Shown here in pieces: positions 8,212 to 15,829 of a stretch of DNA of 64,000 nt. Position numbers and translations under genes: made by a program. Within the stretch, counting starts at the first letter, position 1. The number at the start of each line of letters is the position of its first letter. The notes under the pieces were generated by a model that made no database searches, was not told where the DNA came from, and saw only the letters and a list, made by a program, of their open reading frames with translations. The stretch is from positions 124,001-188,000 of the forward strand of contig NZ_JAKJHW010000006.1 in the NCBI RefSeq assembly GCF_021646685.1, in the 5' to 3' direction. Source of the DNA: Pseudalkalibacillus salsuginis. Lineage in GTDB: Bacteria > Bacillota > Bacilli > Bacillales > Fictibacillaceae.

Positions 8212-9108
8212 ATGCAAATCGGTTTGATCGGTCTTGGGAAGATGGGGTACAACCTCGGTTTGAATTTACTCGATCACAATCATGATGTACAGGTATTCGA
8301 TGTAAATGCTTCAACGGTTGAGGCATTTGAAGAGGATGGAGGAAAAGGCCATTCCTCGATTGAAGAATTGGTTGAAAATCTGGTTGCACCAAGAACAGTC
8401 TGGATCATGGTGCCAGCAGGAGAAATCACAGAGTCTGTCATTGCCGAGTTAGGTGATTTACTTGACCCTGAAGACATCATCGTTGATGGCGGCAACACCA
8501 ACTACAAAGAATCTGTAAAAAAAGCTGAAGCCTTAAGTGAAAAAGGCATCCATTTCCTCGACGTCGGGACAAGCGGCGGAGTGGATGGGGCAAGGAAGGG
8601 TGCTTGCATGATGATTGGCGGCAACGAAAGTGCTTACAAGCGCCTGGAATCAGTGTTTAAAGAAGTAACGGTTGAAAATGGCTTCCTTTACACTGGTAAA
8701 TCCGGAAGCGGGCACTTCTTGAAGATGATCCACAATGGAATCGAATATGGGATGATGCAAGCTATCGCTGAAGGATTCGACATCCTCGAAAAAAGCCCCT
8801 TCGATTACGACTATGAAGGGGTATCGAGGGTTTGGAACAATGGATCGGTCATCCGTTCATGGTTGATGGAACTTACTGAAAATGCTTTTTCTAAAGACCA
8901 AAAGCTTGAGGATATCCGAGGGGTGATGCACTCATCAGGAGAAGGGAAATGGACGGTTGAAACGGCGCTTGATCTGCAAACCGCTGCTCCGGTCATCGCA
9001 CTTTCATTGATGATGCGTTATCGCTCGCTGGAAGAAGATACGTTCGCGGGCAAAGTCGTCGCTGCGCTGCGGAATGAATTCGGCGGCCATGATGTCGTCA
9101 AAAAATAA
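8212..9108 (+). CDS. gnd: 6-phosphogluconate dehydrogenase, short decarboxylating type
   Basis: 298 residues. N-terminal Rossmann fold with GLGKMG (residues 6-11) and the 6PGDH signature region VDGGNTNYKES; substrate-binding GTSGGVDGARKGACMMIGG and catalytic KMIHNGIEYGMMQ follow. It oxidises and decarboxylates 6-phosphogluconate to ribulose 5-phosphate. The short form (about 300 rather than 470 residues) is the B. subtilis YqeC/GntZ-related class that often prefers NAD+. RBS is TTGGAGG. First gene of an operon with the permease and kinase that supply its substrate. Confidence 0.93.
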   Translation: MQIGLIGLGKMGYNLGLNLLDHNHDVQVFDVNASTVEAFEEDGGKGHSSIEELVENLVAPRTVWIMVPAGEITESVIAELGDLLDPEDIIVDGGNTNYKESVKKAEALSEKGIHFLDVGTSGGVDGARKGACMMIGGNESAYKRLESVFKEVTVENGFLYTGKSGSGHFLKMIHNGIEYGMMQAIAEGFDILEKSPFDYDYEGVSRVWNNGSVIRSWLMELTENAFSKDQKLEDIRGVMHSSGEGKWTVETALDLQTAAPVIALSLMMRYRSLEEDTFAGKVVAALRNEFGGHDVVKK

Positions 9109-9129
9109 TCGTTATTGGGGGAGAAGGAG

Positions 9130-10470
9130 ATGTCTGGAGCAGGATTGATTCTAGTCGCCTTATTAGGCATAATCGTATTACTCTTTTTAGTCATGAGGAC
9201 GAAATTGCAAGCATTTGTCGCACTTCTAATCGTCAGTATTCTAGTCGGTATCGGTGCTGACATGAAGTTGAGTGACATTATCGCTTCGATTCAGGAAGGG
9301 ATGGGCGGCACTTTAGGTTTCGTGGCCGTCGTCGTCGGTCTTGGGGCGATGTTCGGACAGATGCTTGAAGTATCAGGGGGAGCTGAACGCCTCGCACAAA
9401 CGCTTATCAAAAAATTCGGAGAAAGCAGAGCACAATGGGCGTTGAGTATCACAGGTTTCATTGTTGCGATCCCGGTATTCTTTGATGTCGGGTTCATCAT
9501 TTTAGTTCCGATCGTGTACGGATTGGCGAAAAAAACAGGGAAATCCCTCTTGTTTTATGGGATTCCACTATTAGCCGGCCTTGCAGTCACACATAGTTTC
9601 GTGCCGCCGACACCAGGGCCGATCGCAGTCGCAGAACTCATTGGGGCAGACATCGGCTGGGTCATTTTATTCGGTATCCTTGCAGGGATTCCCTCTATGA
9701 TTCTTGCAGGCCCGGTCTTCGGTAAATATATTGCGAAGAAAATCCATGTGACTGTCCCGGATTACATTGATCTTGAAGAAAGAAAATATGACCGGGAACT
9801 TCCTGGTTTCGGGACCGTCACGAGCTTGATTCTCATTCCACTCGTATTGATCCTTTTGAATACGTTTTCAGGTGTCCTTTTGCCTGAAGGAAACAATTTG
9901 CGAGCATTCTTGACTTTCCTGGGACATCCATTCGTTGCATTGATCATTGCAACGGTACTTGCCTTTTACATTCTTGGAACCAGAAAAGGGTATTCGAAGG
10001 ATGAGGTCCAAAAGATTGCTACGAAAGCTCTTGAACCAGCTGGTATCATCATACTTGTCACAGGTGCAGGTGGCGTGTTCAAACAGATTCTCATCGATTC
10101 AGGTGTAGGGGACGTATTGGGCGAGATGATGGCAGGTTCATCGCTTCCACCGTTACTATTAGCGTTCTTGATTGCCGCATTTGTACGTGTTGCACAAGGT
10201 TCGGCTACGGTATCCATGATCACGGCAGCTGGAATCATGTCGCCGATCATCGATTCCCTTGGATTAGAGGGACCGGTGCTTGGATTGATGGTCATCTCGA
10301 TTGCTGCGGGTGCTACGATTTTATCCCATGTGAACGATAGCGGATTCTGGTTGGTGAACAGATTCTTTGGACTTGATGTAAAAGATACGTTACGCTCATG
10401 GACAGTGATGGAGTCGATCATCGCACTTGTAGGTTTTGCAGTCGCATTTACAATCGGAATCTTCATTTAA
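9130..10470 (+). CDS. gntP: Gluconate permease, GntP family
   Basis: About 446 residues with some 12 membrane segments. GntP-family landmarks are clear: PVFFDVGFIILVPI, THSFVPPTPGPIAVAE and the C-terminal SHVNDSGFWLVNRFFG. It would import gluconate by proton symport for phosphorylation by the next gene. ATG9130 is preferred because GGGGGAG stands six nt upstream; an in-frame TTG at 9115 lacks a spaced RBS. It follows gnd by 21 nt and precedes the kinase by 25 nt. Confidence 0.94.
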   Translation: MSGAGLILVALLGIIVLLFLVMRTKLQAFVALLIVSILVGIGADMKLSDIIASIQEGMGGTLGFVAVVVGLGAMFGQMLEVSGGAERLAQTLIKKFGESRAQWALSITGFIVAIPVFFDVGFIILVPIVYGLAKKTGKSLLFYGIPLLAGLAVTHSFVPPTPGPIAVAELIGADIGWVILFGILAGIPSMILAGPVFGKYIAKKIHVTVPDYIDLEERKYDRELPGFGTVTSLILIPLVLILLNTFSGVLLPEGNNLRAFLTFLGHPFVALIIATVLAFYILGTRKGYSKDEVQKIATKALEPAGIIILVTGAGGVFKQILIDSGVGDVLGEMMAGSSLPPLLLAFLIAAFVRVAQGSATVSMITAAGIMSPIIDSLGLEGPVLGLMVISIAAGATILSHVNDSGFWLVNRFFGLDVKDTLRSWTVMESIIALVGFAVAFTIGIFI

Positions 10471-10495
10471 TGGAACTGAAAGGACGTTTTCAATT

Positions 10496-12043
10496 ATGCA
10501 GCAAGAATGGTATGTAGGTGTCGACATAGGAACAACCAGTACAAAAGCGGTCGTATATGATGCAAAGGGTGAAGTAATAGGACTCCATAATGTGGAGTAT
10601 CCTTTGCATACACCTGAAGTATCAGCCGCAGTACAGGATCCTGAAGAAATTTTTCAGGCTGTGTTGCTGAGCATCCATACAGCTATAGAAGAAAGTGAAG
10701 TAGAGGGTCAAAAGATCGGATTCATTTCTTTCAGTTCAGCCATGCATAGTTTGATTGCTGTCGATCATGAAGGATCGCCGCTGACGCAATGCATCACCTG
10801 GGCAGATACGAGGAGTTCGAAATGGGCAGAAAAATTGAAGACAAGCTCTACCGGACATGAGATTTACAGGAGGACAGGAACACCGATCCACCCGATGTCC
10901 CCATTGGTCAAGCTGATGTGGTTGAAGGAAGAGTATCCACAATTATTCAGTCGTACCGCTAAATTCATTTCGATCAAGGAATTTGTTTTTAAAAAGCTAT
11001 TCAATGTGTTCATTGTCGATTATTCAATCGCTTCAGCTTCGGGGCTCTTCAATCTAGAAAAAATGACATGGGATGCTGAGGCCCTCGAGGTTGCTAGTAT
11101 AACAGAGGACCAATTATCAGAACTGGTACCAACGAAAGAATCTATTGTTGGCTTGGACGAGAAGTATGCAGATGTTCTAGGAATCGAGCAATCGACCCCA
11201 TTTGTCATCGGGGCAAGTGACGGTGTGCTGTCCAATCTAGGCGTTAATGCGATTGAACCAGGAGCTGTAGCTGTGACGATCGGAACGAGTGGAGCGATCA
11301 GGACGGCAGCCCGTAAACCTGTTACGGATCCTAAAGGACGTACATTTTGCTATGCATTGACAGAAGATCTCTGGATCATCGGAGGTCCGGTCAACAATGG
11401 CGGGATGACCTTCCGTTGGCTGAAGGATGAAATATGTGGTGCAGAAACCGAATCTGCAAGACGGCTGGGGATTGATCCTTACGAGATCCTTACTGGAATT
11501 GCGGCCAATGTGAAACCGGGAGCAGACGGATTATTGTTCCATCCATATTTAAGCGGAGAAAGGGCACCATTATGGAATGCGGACGCCAGAGGTTCATTTT
11601 TCGGATTAGCGTTGCATCACGGTAAGCAACATATGATACGAGCTGTTCTAGAAGGGATCGTCTTCAATCTGCATTCGGTCATGCTTGCTCTCAAAGAATT
11701 GATCGGCATGCCGAACAGAATCCAGGCTACAGGAGGATTCGCCCGTTCACCACTATGGAGGCAGATGCTTGCGGATATTTTCGATCAGGAAGTATTCGTC
11801 CCTGAAAGTCATGAAAGCTCCTGTCTTGGTGCTGTCATTCTCGGAATGTATGCACAAGGCAAGATCGAATCACTCGAGCATGTAAAGACGATGGTTGGAT
11901 CGGTCCATCAACATACCCCTGACCCAACGGATGTAGAGATCTATAATGAACTGATGCCCATTTTCATCAGGATATCGAGAAAACTGACTGACGAATACGA
12001 AGCGATCGCAGCTTTTCAAAACAAACATGTAAAACCGGAATAA
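10496..12043 (+). CDS. gntK: Gluconokinase, FGGY family
   Basis: 515 residues. The N-terminal ATPase-fold motif VGVDIGTTSTKAVVYD, the mid-protein SDGVLSNLGVNAI and GTSGAIR phosphate loop, and HPYLSGERAPLWNADARG identify an FGGY carbohydrate kinase of the gluconokinase type. It phosphorylates gluconate to 6-phosphogluconate, the substrate of gnd two genes upstream. ATG10496 with AAAGGA upstream is taken as the start; the open frame continues upstream into gntP but without a proper start. Last gene of the gluconate operon. Related xylulokinases are excluded mainly by context. Confidence 0.92.
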   Translation: MQQEWYVGVDIGTTSTKAVVYDAKGEVIGLHNVEYPLHTPEVSAAVQDPEEIFQAVLLSIHTAIEESEVEGQKIGFISFSSAMHSLIAVDHEGSPLTQCITWADTRSSKWAEKLKTSSTGHEIYRRTGTPIHPMSPLVKLMWLKEEYPQLFSRTAKFISIKEFVFKKLFNVFIVDYSIASASGLFNLEKMTWDAEALEVASITEDQLSELVPTKESIVGLDEKYADVLGIEQSTPFVIGASDGVLSNLGVNAIEPGAVAVTIGTSGAIRTAARKPVTDPKGRTFCYALTEDLWIIGGPVNNGGMTFRWLKDEICGAETESARRLGIDPYEILTGIAANVKPGADGLLFHPYLSGERAPLWNADARGSFFGLALHHGKQHMIRAVLEGIVFNLHSVMLALKELIGMPNRIQATGGFARSPLWRQMLADIFDQEVFVPESHESSCLGAVILGMYAQGKIESLEHVKTMVGSVHQHTPDPTDVEIYNELMPIFIRISRKLTDEYEAIAAFQNKHVKPE

Positions 12044-12058
12044 AATTCACCTGATGAA

Positions 12059-12178
12059 TCAGGACAAGATTCAGGATTATTCAGACAAAATTCCGAGAAA
12101 TCACGAAATTAACCGGAAAAAATCTAGACGAAATCCAAAAAAATCAAGTCAAAACCTAAATTACCGGGACATTTGCAA
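12059..12178. repeat. Degenerate ~21-nt tandem array after gntK
   Basis: After the gntK stop codon about six decayed units containing GACAAAATTCC-like cores recur at roughly 21-nt spacing (for example GACAAG at 12063, GACAAAATT at 12084, GACGAAATC at 12127, GTCAAAAC at about 12148, GGGACATT at about 12167). One interval is irregular. Similar but clearer arrays are at 13760, 34099 and 59086. Confidence 0.5.
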
Positions 12179-12182
12179 AAGG

Positions 12183-12213
12183 AAGGGACCGCCAAACGTG
12201 GCAGTCCCTTTCC
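12183..12213. terminator. Terminator between convergent gntK and yhfK-like gene
   Basis: AAGGGACCGCCA (12183-12194) pairs with TGGCAGTCCCTT (12199-12210) with one mismatch and a 4-nt AACG loop. T- and A-rich flanks suggest it may work in both directions. Confidence 0.75.
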
Positions 12214-12220
12214 ATTACTT

Positions 12221-12865
12221 TTATAAAGATTTCAATGCTTCAACGATATCGGTGTCGCCTGAAAGGAACTCGAAGGCTTTGCCGTATGTGCTTTCCAGGG
12301 TCAACGATTCGATCATCACTTTCGCTACATCCTCACGTGGAATTTCCCCGGAGTAGTCATCAAGCTTTACTGCTGCTCTGATTTTACCAGTACCAGTGTC
12401 ATAAGAGAGTCTTCCTGGTTTGACAATCGTATAGGTAAGTGAGCTTTCTCTCAGTGCGTCATCCGCTTTTTTCTTTGCTTTAAAATAATGCTTCATACTG
12501 TCGGGGCCATAATCAGGATCATCAGCTCCGACCGTGCTCAACATGACAAAGCGATCAACTCCATGTTTTTCGGCTGCCTTCACCAGCTTGATCGCACCTT
12601 CTTGGTCCACACTCACCGTTTTCTCTGGTCCAGTCTTTGATCCAGAACCAGCAGCAAAGAGAATTGCGTCGCAGCCTTCTACTGCATGATCGACTTCATT
12701 CTCCAAGTCCGCTAATACGGTTTCACTGATGCCAAGTTTCTCAAGCTCGGCAGACTGTGTAATCTCGCGAATCATCGCAACGGCTTGGTGGTCATTGCTT
12801 TTACCTAGCATTTCAAGTATATGACGGCCTGTACCACCGTTTGCACCTACTACAAGCACTTTCAT
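12221..12865 (-). CDS. yhfK: NAD(P)-binding epimerase-like protein, YhfK type
   Basis: About 214 residues. Atypical short-chain dehydrogenase with the nucleotide-binding motif VVGANGGTGRHI at the N-terminus and the conserved FVMLSTVGADDP and TIVKPGRL segments of the YhfK/YwnB NAD(P)H-binding group. No catalytic YxxxK is obvious in the usual place, so the reaction is unknown. ATG12865 is chosen, with AAAGGAG upstream; a longer frame to 12910 adds a non-conserved leader. In B. subtilis yhfK lies beside yhfI and yhfJ, as here, which supports the assignment. Confidence 0.8.
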   Translation of the reverse strand: MKVLVVGANGGTGRHILEMLGKSNDHQAVAMIREITQSAELEKLGISETVLADLENEVDHAVEGCDAILFAAGSGSKTGPEKTVSVDQEGAIKLVKAAEKHGVDRFVMLSTVGADDPDYGPDSMKHYFKAKKKADDALRESSLTYTIVKPGRLSYDTGTGKIRAAVKLDDYSGEIPREDVAKVMIESLTLESTYGKAFEFLSGDTDIVEALKSL

Positions 12866-13014
12866 CCTCTCAAAACTCCTTTCAATGAAAACATAATTAT
12901 TATTTACCACAAAACCGAGGAATATAAACGGTTGAGTTGAAGGGTTAGCGGTATACTAGAAGAGGTGTCTTATGTTATATACAAATCATAGGTAATACGA
13001 ATGGAGTGAGATTG

Positions 13015-13752
13015 GTGAAAGTAACCATAATCGGCTGTTGGGGTGGGTTTCCGAAAGTTGGCGAAGCGACCTCAGGTTATTTGTTACAAGAGGATGGTTT
13101 CAACTTGTTGGTTGATTGTGGAAGTGGAGTCCTTTCAAAAGTTCAGTCCTACATATCTGTAGAGGACCTTGATGCAGTCATCCTCTCCCATTACCATGCT
13201 GATCATATTGCGGATATCGGTCCGCTGCAATTCGCAAGATTGGTAAAATCACATACTGATACGATATTGCCACAACTGCCGATCTACGGACATCGTTTCA
13301 ACGAGACGGAATTTAAAAGGTTGGGTTATAAAGCGTTTACCGCTGCAGAAGAATATAACCCGGCAATGTCGATATCAGCAGGTCCGTTTAGAATTTCTTT
13401 TTTACAGACGAAACATGCGGTCCCGTGTTATGCCATGCGGATTGAAAGTGAAACTCACACGGTTGGTTATACGGCGGATTCGAGTTTCCAGGAGGAATTC
13501 TTTCCTTTCTTCCACAACGCAGATCTCTTATTGTGCGAATCAAATCTCTACAAGGGGATGGATGGGGCAGGTGTTGGTCACATGACGAGTGAAGAAGCAG
13601 GAATCGTAGCAAGGGAATCGAATGTCGGTAAACTGATTTTAACCCATCTCCCTCATTTCGGCGAACTCGAAAAGCTTGTACCTGAGGCTAAGGAACAATA
13701 CCCGGGGGATGTCATCCTGGCGGAAGAAGGTTTCATCTGGGAAGGGGAATAG
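13015..13752 (+). CDS. yhfI: MBL-fold metallohydrolase, YhfI type
   Basis: About 245 residues. Metallo-beta-lactamase fold with the zinc motif SHYHADHIADIG (about residues 59-70) and further His/Asp ligands in GYTADSSF and THLPHFGE. Resembles B. subtilis YhfI, related to RNase Z-like and phosphodiesterase MBL proteins; the substrate is unknown. GTG13015 is preferred because GGAGTGA lies five nt before it and because the protein then begins with the conserved KVTIIGCWGG. A short tandem array separates it from lplJ. Confidence 0.85.
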   Translation: MKVTIIGCWGGFPKVGEATSGYLLQEDGFNLLVDCGSGVLSKVQSYISVEDLDAVILSHYHADHIADIGPLQFARLVKSHTDTILPQLPIYGHRFNETEFKRLGYKAFTAAEEYNPAMSISAGPFRISFLQTKHAVPCYAMRIESETHTVGYTADSSFQEEFFPFFHNADLLLCESNLYKGMDGAGVGHMTSEEAGIVARESNVGKLILTHLPHFGELEKLVPEAKEQYPGDVILAEEGFIWEGE

Positions 13753-13759
13753 TTATCCT

Positions 13760-13843
13760 TTTTGAGTAAAAGTACTTTAAATTTTGGTAAATGCCGTAAA
13801 AATGTTGGTAAACAGGCCAAAAAGATTGGTAAAAGATAAAGCA
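13760..13843. repeat. Tandem array, 21-nt period, about four units
   Basis: Units begin with an (A)TTGGTAAA core at exactly 21-nt intervals: 13781-13801, 13802-13822 and 13823-13843, with a weaker unit (TTGAGTAAAAG) before them. Lies between yhfI and lplJ. No protein or terminator explains it. Confidence 0.75.
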
Positions 13844-13877
13844 AGTAAGTAAGTTTATCAATTTCAGGAGGACAAGG

Positions 13878-14873
13878 ATGCTATTTTTTATTGATAACGA
13901 AAATATTAAAGACCCAAGAGTAAATCTGGCCATTGAAGAATATGCGCTGAAACACTTGGATATCAATGATACCTATTTATTGTTCTATATTAACGAACCA
14001 TCGATCATCATCGGAAAAAACCAGAATACGGTGGAAGAAATCAATTCGGAGTATGTACGGGAACATGGAATACACGTAGTCAGAAGACTATCCGGTGGCG
14101 GCGCGGTCTATCATGATCATGGGAACTTGAATTTCAGTTTCATCACGAAAGATGACGGTAATAGTTTCCACGATTTTAAAAAATTCACAGAACCCGTCAT
14201 CAAAGCCCTCCACAGGCTCGGCGTTCCAGCGGAGTTGAGCGGGCGGAACGATATTCTCGTCGATGGCAAGAAAATATCGGGGAATGCCCAGTTTTCGACG
14301 AAAGGCCGGATGTTCAGCCACGGTACCCTTATGTTTGACTCGCAAATTGAGAACGTCGTTTCTGCATTGAATGTGAATATGGATAAAATCAAATCAAAAG
14401 GAATCAAATCGATCCGGAGCCGGGTAACGAATATCCGTGAGCACATTGACCAAGACATGACGACAGAGCAATTCAAAGAAACTCTGCTTCGATACCTTTT
14501 TGAAGACGAAAAGGTGATACCTCAATATCGACTGACTGAAGACGATTGGGACAGCATTCGTAAAATTTCAGCAGAGCGTTATCAGAACTGGGATTGGAAC
14601 TATGGAAAGTCACCTAAATTCAATGTGAAGCATTCTCATCGTTTTGAGGGTGCAGGTCAATTGGATATCCGTTTGGATGTTGTGAAAAATACGATCCAGG
14701 CATGTAAGATCTATGGCGATTTTTTCGGCGTTGGAGATGTGGAGGATATCGAGTTGCGTCTGATCGGTGTACGATATGATTACGAAGACATAAAAAAAGC
14801 ATTGGCCGATCTAGATATCAGTCATTACCTAGGGAAAATCACGAGGGAACAGTTTTTACAATTGGTTCATTAA
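13878..14873 (+). CDS. lplJ: Lipoate-protein ligase A
   Basis: 331 residues. The lipoate ligase fold is shown by NLAIEEYALKH, the lipoyl-AMP-binding RRLSGGGAVYHDHGNLNFSF, and GRNDILVDGKKISGNAQ containing the catalytic Lys; a C-terminal accessory domain follows from about residue 250. It activates free lipoate with ATP and attaches it to lipoyl domains, such as those of 2-oxoacid dehydrogenases; the E2 gene at 38727 encodes one likely target. RBS AGGAGG precedes ATG13878. Corresponds to B. subtilis LplJ (YhfJ), next to yhfI as in that genome. Confidence 0.93.
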   Translation: MLFFIDNENIKDPRVNLAIEEYALKHLDINDTYLLFYINEPSIIIGKNQNTVEEINSEYVREHGIHVVRRLSGGGAVYHDHGNLNFSFITKDDGNSFHDFKKFTEPVIKALHRLGVPAELSGRNDILVDGKKISGNAQFSTKGRMFSHGTLMFDSQIENVVSALNVNMDKIKSKGIKSIRSRVTNIREHIDQDMTTEQFKETLLRYLFEDEKVIPQYRLTEDDWDSIRKISAERYQNWDWNYGKSPKFNVKHSHRFEGAGQLDIRLDVVKNTIQACKIYGDFFGVGDVEDIELRLIGVRYDYEDIKKALADLDISHYLGKITREQFLQLVH

Positions 14874-14886
14874 TTAGTAAACATGG

Positions 14887-14915
14887 AAGCATCTACAAGG
14901 GTAGGTGCTTTTTTT
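14887..14915 (+). terminator. Terminator after lplJ
   Basis: AAGCATCTAC (14887-14896) pairs with GTAGGTGCTT (14901-14910), with one G-U pair and a 4-nt loop, followed by T5. Confidence 0.85.
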
Positions 14916-14991
14916 AACGTTTTTTTTGAAAATAGGCACATCAATCTTCTGGGTGAATATCATGACATTGTGAGAAAGGGGATGATGAAGA

Positions 14992-15333
14992 ATGTCAGAA
15001 CAACATAATGACGAGTCGATCCGGGACGATGAACGGATAAGACACATGTACGACAAATGTAAACAATATAAACAATACCATGTTTTGGTTGAAACGAAGG
15101 ACGGCAAGAAATTCGACGCAATCGTCATGGGATTGAAGAAGGATAGTGTAGAACTTCTCGTGCCTGAGATGATGGAACCGGAATCTTACGATCGAAATGA
15201 TACGAGGCAGCCAAGGTTCAGAAGGTTCGGAGGTCTCTTGTTGCCATTAGCAGCCATAGCTGCCTTATCGCTAGTTCCTTACTTCCGTCCATATCCTTAC
15301 TACCCATATCCATACCCATATCCTTATTTTTAA
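14992..15333 (+). CDS. Small protein with hydrophobic patch and Pro-Tyr tail
   Basis: 113 residues, unrecognised. The N-terminal half is charged and contains an Sm/Hfq-like-sounding stretch (YHVLVETKDGKKFDAIVMG) that also occurs in Bacillus proteins of unknown function. A short hydrophobic segment (about 80-94) is followed by a C-terminal run of Pro-Tyr repeats ending in Phe. Tyr/Pro-rich tails of this sort are seen in spore coat and surface proteins of Bacillaceae, but that role is only an analogy. The RBS GAAAGGGG lies upstream and a strong terminator follows. Confidence 0.7.
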   Translation: MSEQHNDESIRDDERIRHMYDKCKQYKQYHVLVETKDGKKFDAIVMGLKKDSVELLVPEMMEPESYDRNDTRQPRFRRFGGLLLPLAAIAALSLVPYFRPYPYYPYPYPYPYF

Positions 15334-15340
15334 AGATCAG

Positions 15341-15370
15341 CTCCCTTTTTGATGAAAGGGAGTTTTTTTA
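15341..15370 (+). terminator. Terminator
   Basis: CTCCCTTT (15341-15348) pairs with AAAGGGAG (15355-15362), followed by a run of T. Confidence 0.85.
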
Positions 15371-15454
15371 TACGATAAGAAAGTATAAGTTCAACTAAGG
15401 CTCAACCGTCACCCCACAGGCTTGGCTTTTGCCAATTCTTCTTTAACGGCTAAG

Positions 15455-15644
15455 AAAGTGTAAAAATTTTGGTTGCGGTGAAGTGATGTCTAGCTCCACC
15501 TCCTAACCACCAGGATCATTTCAGCCCTCCTGCGGCGGTCAACACATTGATTTAGGTACGCAGAACCGAACTTTGTTTGGTTCGAGACTCATTGTCGGAC
15601 TTCCAGTGAACTTCGTGGTTAACCAGGGTGTATTCGCTTTTCTT
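15455..15644. repeat. Interspersed ~190-bp element, copy 1
   Basis: Closely resembles 41503-41700 along its whole length: both share AAAATTTTGGTTGCGGTGAAG at one end, CCTCCTGCGGCGGTC, CACATTGATTTAGG, GAACCGAACTTTGTTTGGTTCGAG (a hairpin) and TCGGACTTCCAGTGA. The ends of this copy are more decayed. It carries no gene. It fills most of the gap before the paaK promoter. Confidence 0.8.
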
Positions 15645-15742
15645 GGTTTTTGTGTTAAAGGAATTCGGTACAAAAGAGATACAGCAGTAGAAACGAACGA
15701 ACAATAAATCATTGATTTGCACTAAAATCAATAATCTGAAAA

Positions 15743-15771
15743 TTGACAAGAAAGCGCTTTCCTTATACTAT
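15743..15771 (+). promoter_or_regulatory. paaK promoter with cre-like palindrome in the spacer
   Basis: TTGACA (15743-15748) and TACTAT (15766-15771) are 17 nt apart. Between them GAAAGCGCTTTC (15750-15761) is a perfect 12-bp palindrome matching cre at 12 of 14 positions. CcpA binding here would block RNA polymerase, giving glucose repression of phenylacetate use (inference). Confidence 0.7.
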
Positions 15772-15797
15772 TTTTATATACCATATTTATCATGTAT

Positions 15798-15810
15798 CGA
15801 AAAATTTTCG
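15798..15810 (+). promoter_or_regulatory. Palindrome between paaK promoter and RBS
   Basis: CGAAAAATTTTCG is a perfect inverted repeat just downstream of the predicted transcription start and 7 nt before the RBS region. Possible operator; it differs from the CGTTAAATAAACG motif found at paaA. Confidence 0.4.
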
Positions 15811-15829
15811 TTATATAAGGAGGGGTAAG

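Noticed and set aside
15743-15829. N-terminal extension of PaaK
   Set aside because: The frame is open, but it contains the promoter and cre-like box, and a perfect ribosome site precedes ATG15830.
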